A stretch of DNA of 64,000 nucleotides from Cercis canadensis. Lineage: Eukaryota; Streptophyta; Magnoliopsida; Fabales; Fabaceae. Position numbers and translations under genes: made by a program. The notes beneath the pieces are model-generated. The model was not told the origin of the DNA and searched no databases. It saw only the letters and a program-made list of their open reading frames with translations. Shown here piece by piece: positions 11,085-21,776 of this stretch. The stretch lies in assembly GCA_003255065.1 (NCBI GenBank), contig QAOA01007004.1, positions 255,343-319,342 of the forward strand. Direction: 5' to 3'. Positions within the stretch are counted from its first letter, which is position 1; each line of letters starts with the position of its first letter.

Positions 11085-11950
11085 AGTATTAGAATGAAGA
11101 AAAAAATTGGAGAAAGGCTTAAAAGGTTTGGGAATGGGAATGAGAATGGGCATTAAGAATTGGTGATCCTACCCATATATAATATCTCGGTGCAGGAAAA
11201 TAATTGGTCATAGAGATGCTCAAGAAAATGTAATGAAATGAAATGGCATAGACTGGTCGGTGTGACTTTATTTACTTACCAAAATGGGTAGTGATGAAGC
11301 AAATCATGCCCAACCCCCATTTCCACGTTCACAACGCTTTTCTCATAACTGAAAGCATTTTGTGTATTTTGATTTGAATTTTTGCAAGAAACTATTTGGG
11401 CCCCTTACACATATCATAAGGGTGCCCTCTTTAATGCAGAAGATATGGTTGTGTGATTATTTAGAGTAAATAAACAAATTCTACTCCACAATAAGTATGT
11501 CAGAATTTGAATTTAGCTAATTTTATTTAACATTTTTTAAAATGATGTTTATACAAATTTTATACGTACAAATATACAATAGTAGCAAAATATGAGTTTG
11601 ACAAGAAAAAAATTAATTGAGACTATCTAAATTCATATGTTCATAGACTTCAGTGGTAAATTAATTTTCAATGAACTAAACAAGTCTAAATAAGCCATGT
11701 ATTAACTTCCTAGTTGTAAAATATTATTGTGTTCACAAATTTTCTTTAGGTATTTTTTACTACAACTTTAGATTCAAACACAAAATTCATAAGCTCTTGG
11801 GACGACCATATATAAATTGGAATCAAATGGCTTGTAGCAGAGTAGTACTGAAGTTATCCTCAAAGTTGTGAGTTCCGTGTTCGAACCCAAAGTCACATGT
11901 GGTGAAAAGTGACATGTGTAGAAGGATGCAAGGGAAGTTCGACAAGTATT
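11085..11950. repeat. shared UGT upstream region
   Basis: Roughly 650-750 bases upstream of UGT copy 1 recur upstream of copy 2 (15640-16230) and copy 3 (18470-19300). Shared landmarks include GGTGCAGGAAAATAATTGG, ACTGGTCGG and GGGTGCCCTCTTTAATG. The duplication units therefore carried their promoters. The similarity stops near 11950, where the hAT remnant begins. Confidence 0.7.
11172..11184 (-). promoter_or_regulatory. TATA-like box of UGT copy 1
   Basis: ATTATATATGGG on the minus strand, about 105 bases upstream of the ATG. The same block precedes UGT copy 3 (18561-18573); in the decayed copy 2 (about 15724-15736) it reads ATTACATATGGG, which weakens the TATA core. Position and conservation support a core promoter, but the start of transcription is not known. 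Confidence 0.45.
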
Positions 11951-11954
11951 AGAA

Positions 11955-13235
11955 TCAATATAGTATGGTGCTTGCATTTGGGGTTGTTCTTGATTCACGC
12001 ATAAATCTTTCAATGTTGGAGTATTTTTATTTAAATGTTGACAGTGATCCTATCAAATTTCAAGAGAAGTTGTCACTTGTTAAGACAAAGTTGTACAAGC
12101 TTTTTGAGCAATATTCCAATGCCAATATACCAAGTTCTTCTCAATCTCAATCTTCTATCTCATTTACTCCTAGGACAAGTGGAGGAGGAACAAGAAACAA
12201 AGGCAAAAAAATCATTGATGTAAGTATTCTAATAGTTTCTTTTTTTTCTTATATTATCTAATTTGTTTCTCTATTGCTTTTTTTGTGATAACATGTTTCA
12301 ATTAATGTAGGAAATTAAGACATATGAAAGCCAAACTATTACAAATGCTGGAAAATCTCAATTGGATCTTTATTTGGAGGAGCCAAAGCTTGAGTTTGAG
12401 TATTATGAAGATTTAGATGTATTGCATCGGAAGAATCATATATAGGCATCAATATCCTACTCTTGCACTAATGTCATGTGATGTTTTGGTTGTCCCTATA
12501 ACTACTGTTGCATCAAAATCAGCATTTTATATTGGTGCTCGTGTGCTCAACAAGTATAGAAATTGTACCATTCCTGAAAAAGTGCAAGCTCTTATTTGAA
12601 CTCGTAATCATGATTATGCTAATGGTAATTTTATTGACAAATTATTTGCACTATATTATTTATTTGGTTGATACATTGGTTTATTATGATTTTAATTTTT
12701 AATTACTCTTATCTTTGTGTATTATATATGTAGATAATGAAGATTGTGCAAATTTTAAAACAACTTTGTCACAAGACGGATCAAATGTTGTTTTAGAAAT
12801 TATTGAAGATGAAGAGGAAGGAAAAGGAGAAGAAGAAGATTATTTGAATGATGTAATAGTTGATGAATTTTGAAGAACTTTGTATGATTTGTTTTAATTA
12901 AAGATTATGTTGGTATTGGTCCTCTTGGATTTGTCCTTTGACGATTGTTTGTTATTTTGTTAGACTATTTAATTAGTCTTGGTCCTCTTGGATGATTTGA
13001 ATTATGTGATAGATAATTATTTGATCAAATGCTTCAATTAATGTGGTTGTGGTTGATGTCTTGCTGATTTGCTATTTTTTTTTTTTCTATTTTTGGCGGG
13101 CTGGCCTGCCTAACTCATAACCCACAGCAGGTTGGGTTGGATTGAGATTTTCTCAGCCCACCAAAATGGCGGGCCAGCCCATCCCGCCCAGTTTGGTGGC
13201 AGGTTGAGGCGAGCCAACTCGTCTTGACAGCTCTA
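11955..13235 (+). mobile_element. hAT DNA transposon remnant (transposase C-terminal half and right end)
   Basis: Translation of 11965-12219 and then 12310 onward, after a 90-base intron with GT-AG ends, resembles the C-terminal part of plant Ac/hAT-like transposases. The dimerisation segment is clear: TLALMSCDVLVVPITTVASK, SAFYIGARVLNKYRN, then an acidic tail ending near 12870. The BED finger and most of the catalytic core are missing. An in-frame stop and a frame change lie around 12444. The right end (13085-13235) has the GC-rich GGCGGGCC-type subterminal motifs common in plant hATs and finishes TTGACAGCTCTA, i.e. TAGAGCTGTCAA in the terminal-repeat direction. The left terminus is absent. 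Dead element. Confidence 0.75.
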
Positions 13236-13890
13236 CTTATCTCTATTACCTTGACAAGGTACAGCTTCTACTAAATGGTAAAATACAATTCCTCTCCCAG
13301 CAAGTAAGCTTTCCTGCATCTATTGATCAGCCTGAAGAGAGCAAGGGATATTAAGGGAATTATATATTTAATACTTTCACAGAAAATTTAGACATAAAAA
13401 AAGTTATTGCAGCCAAAAATATGTTGCATTGGAATGTATATCTAATGCCATTATAGGCAGATTAGTAAGTTTATCTTTAGTAATAGAGCTACATAATATA
13501 GGACATGGTCTTAGTATCATATTGAATGGGAACCAGGGGAACTTTTCTAAACACCAGCTCGTTGGGCCAGTCGTCATGCTACTGATGAGGGATTAGTCAA
13601 GCCATTATTCTTATAGGTAGAGAGAGAGAAGGGAATAAGAGGAAATATGATGTGGTAGTAATTTTTGTGTCACTTTAGTATCACATCAGCTTCTCTTTAT
13701 TGCCACATAGACCAGTTGTTTGTCATATCAGCACTAAATTGACAAAGTTATAACTGAGGTGATAACAGTGACCTAATTAAAAAAAATTTAAATTATAAAG
13801 ACCCAAAATAGGAAAAAATATTATAGGGACCCGATTCAAAATTTATTCAAACTATAAGGACCTACAGTACATTTTAACCAAGTTTTTTAA
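13236..13890 (-). repeat. dispersed repeat carrying part of a UFD1-domain exon (inverted copy of 34700-35345)
   Basis: The reverse complement of about 13236-13890 matches 34700-35345 through exon-like, intron-like and pyrimidine-rich parts, ending with the ACTATAAGGACCTACAGTAC-type border. The coding part is the start of a UFD1-domain exon, better preserved at 35245. A short part of the border sequence is repeated again at 13980-14040. Because non-coding sequence is shared too, the gene piece was probably spread by a transposon, not by retroposition of mRNA. I cannot assign the carrier family. Confidence 0.6.
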
Positions 13891-14303
13891 AGATGTGATT
13901 TTTCACAAGAACATGTGTGACTTTTCAAAACATGAAAATCCTAAAAGACCTTATTTTTATCTAATTTAAAATCATATTTACTATAAGGACCTAATTTAAA
14001 ATTTATCCAAACTATATGGACATGCAATACATTTTAACCAAAAAACTTTTACTAAACACAAATTAACAACTTTTATTGTTGGTAAAAACCCAAACGAAAA
14101 GTCATAATATTTCTAAAGAGTGCCTTCAAGAAAAAGGCTAAGAACCTCATATCTGAAACTAATAGTGGTTTATAATTAGAAGAAAAGGATCAGTATCAAT
14201 CCTTAGCGCAAATACTAATTACTAAGTAATAGATCCCAAATGACAAAACCACCCTAACAGAAAATGACTTCCACATTGCATCCATGGACTAAGAAATTAA
14301 GGG
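13891..14303. other. spacer with a small local repeat and UGT 3' flank
   Basis: Contains a second partial copy (13980-14040) of the repeat border just upstream. From about 14190 it contains the 3' flank shared by all UGT-tail copies (CAGTATCAATCCTTAG, also at about 5300 and 9590). No gene seen. Confidence 0.6.
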
Positions 14304-15624
14304 CTAAGAAATAATTTCCACCAAAGTCTTGAAATCTTGTGCAGCTCTCCCATCTGCCCCTGCAGCATCTAGCACATTCTTCTTCGTTATTTGGGCCTTT
14401 TCTCTCATCTTCTTCCCCTCTTCATGCACCAAAATCAAATTCAAGCTTTTAAGCAATTCATTTTTGGTGAAAACCGCACCTTCTATTCTCACACCTATAC
14501 CCCAACTATCCTCTACTATTCTTCCAGCTATGGCATGGTCTCCAAAATATGGCCTGCAAATCATAGGCACTCCATTTGCAACACTCTCACTCACAAAGTT
14601 GCTCCCACTATGACTCACAAACACTCCTATAGCATCATGTGCTAAAACTTGGGTTTAAGGAGCCCATGGCACAATTTTGCCACTCTTGTTTGTCCTCTCA
14701 AGAAACCCATTTGGTAGAAGGCCCTTTAAATCTTCCCTAAAAGACCATAAGAATGGAACCCCACTTTCTTCCAGCGCCTCTGCCACTGCCACAAGCTCTT
14801 GAGGAGGTGGTGTCACCGCAGTTCCAAAACTAATATATGCCACTGATTTAGGACTATGCTTGTCGAGCCATGTCAAGCAGCCGGTGTTGTCGGTAATGGA
14901 CGGCGGCAATGGTGGAAGAGGAAGTGACACAGTGAGAAAACCAACATAAAGCATAGACTGCAATTTGGATTTCATGTCCTCAACAAAATGGGTAGGGTCT
15001 AATTCTTCATAGAAATTCATAACCACTGCTTTAGCTTGTGGTAGTACGCTACCCATTGAGGCCAGTGTGTTTGAAAATGGTGACTCTTCTTCACAGAATA
15101 CCCCGGAATGAAATCCAAGGTTCTGTTTTCTCTTTCATCTTCACTATTAGCATTCTTCTGGCGTATCAAATCAGTGTAAAAATGGGCAGGGAGACACAAA
15201 TAGAGAGAAACCCAAAGAGGGAATCCATGGGATATGCAAGTTTTGAGCTAAAATGAGAGAAGGGGTTACAAAAGCATCAGCAATAATGCAAGTAACTCTC
15301 TGGTGGGTTTCTTGTACTGCCAAATCTAGGCCCTTCTGCAAGTTCTCAGCACCAGCCTGAAGGAAAAGGTCCAATTTTTCTATTGGGTTGTTACCCAATA
15401 CATGACCCTCTAGCACTCCATCAGAAACACTAAAGGGCTTCAAGTTTTCAGGGATGGGGTTTTGAGAAGAGGGTTTGATTGGATTTAGCTGTGTTAATGA
15501 ATGAAAATGTCACATGTGGAGCAGCGTGAGCTAGTTTCAGAACTAAATTTAGGAGCGGGAAAGGGTGGCTGCCAAAAGGGAATGCAAACACTGCCACATG
15601 TTTGTTCTCTGATGAAGTTGGCAT
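14304..15624 (-). pseudogene. UGT78-like glycosyltransferase copy 2, decayed
   Basis: Close paralogue of the gene at 9705-11069 along its whole length, with the same start (15624) and stop positions, but broken in several places. There is a 2-base deletion near 15455. A ~43-base deletion near 15095 removes the residues after FIPGYS and shifts the frame. A Gln codon became a stop in the PSPG box (near 14655, W-A-P then stop). The surviving C-terminal frame has HSGSNF in place of HCGWNS, and its box ends in Asp-His, where glucosyltransferases have Gln and some galactosyltransferases have His. The catalytic Asp (CIIADAF) is still present, unlike in copy 1. Its promoter TATA block is also altered. 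Not functional as a full enzyme. Confidence 0.9.
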
Positions 15625-16558
15625 AACTAGTTAGATGAGAGTATTAGAATGAAGAAAAAAATTGGAGAAAGGCTTAAAAGGTTTGGGAATGGGAATGAGA
15701 ATGGACATTAATTGGGGATCCTACCCATATGTAATATTTCGGTGCAGGAAAATAATTGGTCATAGAGATGCTCAAGAAAATGCAATGAAATGAAATGGCA
15801 TAAGACTGGTCGGTTTGACTTTATTTACTTACCAAACTGTGTAGTGATGAAGCAAGTTATGCCCAACCCCCATTTCCACTTTTACAACCCTTTTCCTCAT
15901 AAATGAAAGCATTGTGTATTTTGATTTGAACTCTTGCAACAAACTACTTGGGCCACTTACTCATATCATAAGGGTGCCCTCTTTTATGTAGAAGATATGG
16001 TTGTGTGATTAACTAGAGTAAATAAACAAATTCTATTTGAATTTAGCTAATTTTATTTAACATTTTTGAAAATGATGTTTATGCAAATTTTATATGTACA
16101 AATATACAATAGTTTTGACAAGAAAATATTAATTGAGACTATCTAAATTCATATGTTAACAGTCTTTAATGGTAAATTCATTTTCAATGAACTAAATAAG
16201 TCTAAATAGGCCATGTATTAACCTCCTAGTAATGTTCATGAACGATTAATTTTATCACCTTTCTAGCCTTAATTTTTTTAATTGCTTCATTATTCTTTTT
16301 ATAGTAAATAAATACTAACCACTCCAACTAGTATGAGGAAAGCAAACAAGGAGATGTAGAGCATAGGGATATGAAAAATAGGGAAAAGTTGAGATAAGAA
16401 CGAGAAGAGTTACTCTACTTGCACATAAATTACGGCATAAAGGCATTTTTCAAACTAAGAATTACAAACTACAACATAATAATCATTATATATGTAATTC
16501 ATTTATCTTAATGCTACTACAATAGAAACTTTTACCTCATAAATCAAGTACTTTTATT

Positions 16559-16759
16559 ATTATTTTTTTATTAATACTACGAGTATCTCAACTTTACCTA
16601 ATTGGGCATGAGACTAATTTTGTTCGAGAGTTAAAACAATTATAGTTTTTCCTCTCCCAATTGCAACAATGTTCTCACTGAATTTTGAACCCTTAACCAT
16701 AGCCAAAAGCACATGCACAGAATTCAATTTGCTACCAGTTGAACCAAATGTTTATTGGT
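16559..16759 (-). mobile_element. tRNA-derived SINE inserted downstream of UGT copy 3
   Basis: 201 bases flanked by a perfect 13-bp target duplication AAGTACTTTTATT (16546-16558 and 16760-16772). On the minus strand it has box A-like GGTTCAACTGGTAGCA, box B-like AGGGTTCAAAATTC and an A/T-rich tail at the 16559 end. The homologous DNA downstream of UGT copy 4 (about 26070-26090) has the uninterrupted empty site. That confirms insertion after the two UGT segments separated. Confidence 0.85.
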
Positions 16760-17090
16760 AAGTACTTTTATTCTAAATATTCATCCCAATTCATCATACC
16801 AAAATCCAAATAATTAAACTCCACATAATACCCTAATAATCAGACTATATTAAATAATTTTAGCCCTGCAGAGTATGNATGTTCTCACTGAATTTTGAAC
16901 CCTTAACCATAGCCAAAAGCACATCCACAGAATTCAATTTGCTACCAGTTGAACCAAATGTTTATTGGTAAGTACTTTTATTCTAAATATTCATCCCAAT
17001 TCATCATACCAAAATCCAAATAATTAAACTCCACATAATACCCTAATAATCAGACTATATTAAATAATTTTAGCCCTGCAGAGTATGAGA
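16690..17090. repeat. direct duplication around a single N (probable unmerged contig ends)
   Basis: About 16670-16877 is repeated almost base for base after the N at 16878 (16879-17087). One base differs (CATGCACAG versus CATCCACAG). A lone N between near-identical sequences is the signature of two overlapping contig ends placed side by side, possibly from two haplotypes. Confidence 0.75.
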
Positions 17091-18452
17091 CTAATTAGAG
17101 GAAAAAATCAGATCCACCAAAGTTTTAAAATCTTGTGCTGCCCTCCCATTTGGTCCAGCAGCATCTACCACAATCTTTTTCACCACTTGAATCTTCTTTC
17201 TCATCTCTTTCCCCTCTTCTTCTAGCAGAACTGTTTTCAAGCTTTTAATGAATCCATTTTTACTGAAAACCCCACCTTCAACTCTCACACCAATTCTCCA
17301 CTCATCCTCTAAAATCCTTGCATTTATCCCATTATCCCCAACCAATGGCCTGCAGATCATAGGCACTTCATTTAAAACACTCTCTGACACAGAGTTAAGC
17401 CCACAATGGGTCACATACACTCCCACAGAATCATGACCTAAAACATGGGCTTGGGGAGCCCATGGCACCATTTTTCCTCTCATGCTTGTCCTCTCAAGAA
17501 ACCCATTTGGGAGAAGGCCCATGAAATTGTCCTTAAGAGACCACAAAAATGGAATGCTACTTTCTTCCAATGCCTCTGCAATTGCCACAAGCTCATGAGG
17601 AGGTGGTATCATCACTGTTCCAAAGCTCACAAAGGCCACTGATTTACTACTTTGCCTGTCCAACCATGACAAGCACCCGGTTGCATCGGTGTCCGATGGC
17701 GGCAGTGGCGGCAGAGGAAGTGAAAGAGAAAGAAAGCCAACATGGAGTACAGACTGCAATTTGGATTTTAAGTCCTCAACACAAAGGGAAGGCACTAATT
17801 CCTCAAAGAAGTTCACTAGAACTGCCTTGGCTTGTGGTAGCACTTCACCCATTGAAGCCAATGTTGTCCGAAGTAAGTTAGTTTCCTTGCCATCCTTGAC
17901 TATATCATCAGGTAAATCCTCAATGAAAATCTTTGATAACCCTGGAACGAAATCCAAAGTTTTATTTTTACTATTAGCATAATGTTTGCGTATTGAATCA
18001 GTGTATATATGTGCAGAGAGTGAGCATGGATGGGCCACCCAAAGAGCAATCCAAGGGACTTGAAGGTGTTGAGCCACAATGAGAGAAGATGTTACAAAAG
18101 CATCAGCAATAATGCAAGTGACTCTCTCTTTTTTCTCTTCCACTGCAAAATCTATACCCTTTTGCAAGTTCTGAGGACCAGCCTGAAGAAAAAGGTTCAC
18201 CGCTTCTACTGGATGGACACCAAGTGCATGACCCTCAGGGACACCATCAGCAACATTATAGGCCTTGATATTGTCTAGGATGTGGGATTTTGAGAAGATG
18301 GTTTGGTTAGATTTAGCTGTGTTAATGAATGAAAATGTCACATGTGGAGCAGCGTGAGCTAGTTTGAGAACTAAATTTAGGAGAGCAAAGGGGTGGCTGC
18401 CAAAAGGGAATGCACACACTGCCACATGTTTGTTCTCTGATGAAGTTGGCAT
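17091..18452 (-). CDS. UGT78-like flavonoid/anthocyanidin 3-O-glycosyltransferase, copy 3
   Basis: Single exon, 453 aa. An upstream in-frame ATG at 18542 would add 30 residues, but MPTSSENK matches the other copies and puts catalytic His20 at the family position, so I start at 18452. Catalytic Asp117 (CIIADAF) is present, making this the best candidate for an active enzyme in the array. The PSPG box spans W331-N374. Its core reads HCGLNS (349-354). Glu362 replaces the usual Gly in the GVP motif (EVPMICRP). The final donor-binding residue is Asn374 instead of Gln (glucose) or His (galactose). Sugar preference and activity are therefore uncertain. It is more diverged from copies 1 and 2 than they are from each other. 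Predicted cytosolic; acceptor likely a flavonoid by family. Confidence 0.85.
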   Translation of the reverse strand: MPTSSENKHVAVCAFPFGSHPFALLNLVLKLAHAAPHVTFSFINTAKSNQTIFSKSHILDNIKAYNVADGVPEGHALGVHPVEAVNLFLQAGPQNLQKGIDFAVEEKKERVTCIIADAFVTSSLIVAQHLQVPWIALWVAHPCSLSAHIYTDSIRKHYANSKNKTLDFVPGLSKIFIEDLPDDIVKDGKETNLLRTTLASMGEVLPQAKAVLVNFFEELVPSLCVEDLKSKLQSVLHVGFLSLSLPLPPLPPSDTDATGCLSWLDRQSSKSVAFVSFGTVMIPPPHELVAIAEALEESSIPFLWSLKDNFMGLLPNGFLERTSMRGKMVPWAPQAHVLGHDSVGVYVTHCGLNSVSESVLNEVPMICRPLVGDNGINARILEDEWRIGVRVEGGVFSKNGFIKSLKTVLLEEEGKEMRKKIQVVKKIVVDAAGPNGRAAQDFKTLVDLIFSSN

Positions 18453-18469
18453 AACTAGTTCGATGAGAG

Positions 18470-19126
18470 TACTAGAATGAAGAAAAAAATTGGAGAAAGG
18501 CTTAAAAGGTTTGGGAATGGGAATGAGAATGAGAATGGGCATTAAGAATTGGGGATCCTACCCATATATAATATCTCGGTGCAGGAAAATAATTGGTCAT
18601 AGAGATGCTCAAGAAAATGCAATGAAATGAAATGGCATAGACTGGTCGGTTTGACTTTATTTACTTACCAAAATGGGTAGTGATGAAGCAAGTTATGCCC
18701 AACCCCCATTCCCACGTTTACAACCCTTTTCTCATAACTGAAAGCATTTGTGTATTTTGATTTGAATTTGTGCAAGACACTATTTGGGCCCCTTACACAT
18801 ATCATAAGGGTGCCCTCTTTAATGCAAAAGATATGGTTGTGTGATTATTTAAAGTAAATAAACAAATTCTACTCCACAATAAGTATGTCAGAATTTGAAT
18901 TTAGTTAATTTTATTTAACATTTTTGAAAATGGTGTTTATACAAATTTTATACGTACAAATATACAATATTACATGGAAAAATATGAGTTTGACAAGAAA
19001 AAATTTAATTGAGACTATCTAAATTCATATGTTCACAGGCTTTAGTGGTAAATTCATTTTCAATGAACTAAACAAGTCTAAATAGGCCATGTATTAACTT
19101 TCTAGTTCTAAAATATTATTGTGTTC
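18470..19126. promoter_or_regulatory. UGT copy 3 upstream region
   Basis: Homologous to the upstream regions of copies 1 and 2. It includes a TATATA block at 18561-18573, about 110 bases before the ATG on the minus strand. No specific operator can be named with confidence. Confidence 0.4.
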
Positions 19127-19619
19127 ACAAATTTTCTTTAGGTATTTTTTACTATAACTTTAAATTTGAATACAGAATCCACAAATCTTTATGACAATCA
19201 TATATAAATTGGAACCAAACAACTTGTAATCGAATAATACTGAAGTTATCATCAAACTTATGAGTTTCGGGTCAGCCAAAAGTACCAAAATTTAGAGTTT
19301 AACGTGTATAGTTTAGGTATTTTATCTTTATTTTGTTTGTGGATATATAAACATTATTACTCAGTCCTGANGTTCACAAATTTTCTTTAGGTATTTTTTA
19401 CTATAACTTTAAATTTGAACACAGAATCCACAAGTCTTTATGACAATCATATATAAATTGGAACCAAACAACTTGTAATCGAATAATACTGAAGTTATCA
19501 TCAAACTTGTGAGTTTCGAGTCAGCCAAAAGTACCAAAATTTAGAGTTTAACGTGTATAGTTTAGGTATTTTATCTTTATTTTGTTTGTGGATATATAAA
19601 CATTATTACTCAGTCCTGA
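19127..19619. repeat. direct duplication around a single N
   Basis: 19127-19370 and 19372-19619 are nearly identical (a few substitutions, such as GAATACAG versus GAACACAG), with N at 19371. Same assembly-edge pattern as at 16878. Confidence 0.75.
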
Positions 19620-20690
19620 TGTGAGTGCCTAACAGAACAAATGGGCATATTTGAAAAAGTTTTTATAGTTTCAGATTTCTTGTCTGACAAATACTCACCA
19701 TTGTGGCCCAGAACTGAATACCTCATTTAATGTTGAAAATTTCCAAATATAGATCCACTTAAATCTCCAATGTATAAAGTTAGACAAAGCTTACAATGAT
19801 AAGAAAATACAAATGTAAGAATGGTAGGCTTAATACTCATACCTTTATGTGTCCTTCTTTTTTTGCCTTATATATATTTATCTGTATCTCATGTTATGTG
19901 GATCATCGGGGACCAAGCAAAAAGGTAGAGTTACACCCTCAACCAAACTTATGGTCTTCTCGGAGTTTTGTGGCATGCTACTATCCATACATTTGGTAGT
20001 TACACAAGCACATTGACATTATCACATCATAAATTTTTGTTTAAATTATGTTCAACACTGTCTTACTTTATATTTATAAAATTTATATCACATGAAGAGT
20101 AGAAACAAATTTAATATACTTCAAAAATTATAAAGCGTTTACCATGAAAAAAATATAAATTACACTCACAAACTCAAACCCTAATTAAAGATAGGTTCCA
20201 ACTACTATTAATATCCATTTCTTCTTCATCTACTCTTTCCTAGTTGATATAAATCTTGCTTCTTTCCTTGTCGAACTAGGTACGTAATGGACCGTTGCAA
20301 TCAAGGTACTGAGAAAACATTTTCACGTGGTATAGCAGCCACCAAAATTCCATCTCTCTCTCTTTCATAAGCATGCATTGCTTTTATTTTATACCTCCAC
20401 TTTAACGTAAATTTCCCATAACTTTGTTGGCGAGCACCTTATACCGTTAACATTACGTTATATAGTGAGAGATGTGTGAAAATATCTTATAATAATGATC
20501 ATCATTAATTGCCAACCAAACAAATTGTGTAAATGTGAGTAATAATGTTACTTATACACCATTTAGACTCTTTTGAGTGATCACTTTTAATGTTCCATAC
20601 ACCCATATGTCTTTATTTAACTTAGCAAAATAAATAAATAAGATCAATTCAACTCATACAAACACTTATACAGGTGTGATGCAAAGATAA
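19620..20690. other. intergenic DNA, nothing recognised
   Basis: AT-rich, with no reading frame that resembles a known protein. ATG-started frames are short and unlike proteins. Confidence 0.5.
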
Positions 20691-20696
20691 TAAGTT

Positions 20697-20845
20697 AATG
20701 AGGAAAGGCCTTGGTTCAGTGGAACTACCTTTAATCTTAAGGTTGTTTTTCACCCCTTATCCTAGATTCGATAAAAATAGTAACTTTGACCATTTGGTCA
20801 ACAATCTCAAATAAAAAAATTAAAAAAAAAAAAAAAAAACAAAAA
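20697..20845 (+). mobile_element. tRNA-derived SINE-like sequence
   Basis: Box A-like CTTGGTTCAGTGGAAC, box B-like CTAGATTCGATAA about 50 bases later, and a long A-rich tail (20815-20840) have the order and spacing of a plant SINE. Target duplications are not convincing (AAGATAA occurs near both ends). Confidence 0.6.
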
Positions 20846-21308
20846 GAAGAAGAAGAAGATAACAACGTAACCACCTAATACAATTATTTTTTGTAGTAAT
20901 TTGTTACCATGACCACTTGAGCTATGCCTGTGTGACCATGCCATCATTTCGTTGTTCCGCAATTAGATATCAACTTTTCCTTAAGGGCCTCAATTGACCA
21001 ATTTGACGTGGAATTAATTGCCATTTCTCGGCCACAGTCAAGTAGGAAATTAAGATCAAGAAATTATAAAAATATTATTGGTTCTACAACTTTGCTTAAA
21101 AGACTCAATAATATTAAAAGAATGTATTTTTTAAGTAGATACTTCTCACATTATGACAAATTATCAAAATATTATTTGGTGTTATGTGATTATTTTGTTT
21201 ATAAATATGATTATCATGTGTAAAATATATAATTATTCTATTTATATATATGATTATCATGTTTAAATATAAACAGATTAACTACATATAAACAGATAAC
21301 TACGTCAT

Positions 21309-21776
21309 AGCACTAGGGATATTTTGATCATCCTTTGGAATTTTTATTTTTTTTCAAGTTCTTGAAGCTAAGGGGAAAAAGCTCTAGAACTATATGTTAT
21401 TTGAAATTGCGTTGGTCATTACCATTTTTTGTTAACTGAATGGATGGAATGAAGCAGTAGAGGCAAGAAAGGAAAGCAATTAGGGTCGCGGTATTCTGAA
21501 ATTTGGGTTTAGACATCATCCATATTTATTTTAGAGAAACTCTAGTTNATATTTTGATCATCCTTTGGAATTTTTATTTTTTTTCGAGTTCTTGAAGCTA
21601 AGGGGAAAAAGCTCTAGAACTATATGTTATTTGAAATTGCGTTGGTCATTACCATTTTTTGTTAACTGAATGGATAGAATGAAGCAGTAGAGGCAAGAAA
21701 GGAAAGCAATTAGGGTCGCGGTATTCTGAAATTTGGGTTTAGACATCATCCATATTTATTTTAGAGAAACTCTAGT
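21309..21776. repeat. direct duplication around a single N
   Basis: 21309-21547 and 21549-21776 are almost identical, with N at 21548; they differ at only a few bases (TTTCAAG/TTTCGAG, GATGGA/GATAGA). Likely overlapping contig ends. Confidence 0.75.

Noticed and set aside
17445-17982. Plus-strand frames of 65-110 codons across UGT copy 3
   Set aside because: Antisense of a strongly coding minus-strand gene; the same shadows occur at 9730-10046 and 14329-14645.
18453-18542. 30-residue N-terminal extension of UGT copy 3
   Set aside because: In frame but unlike the family; MPTSSENK is the conserved start in all paralogues.
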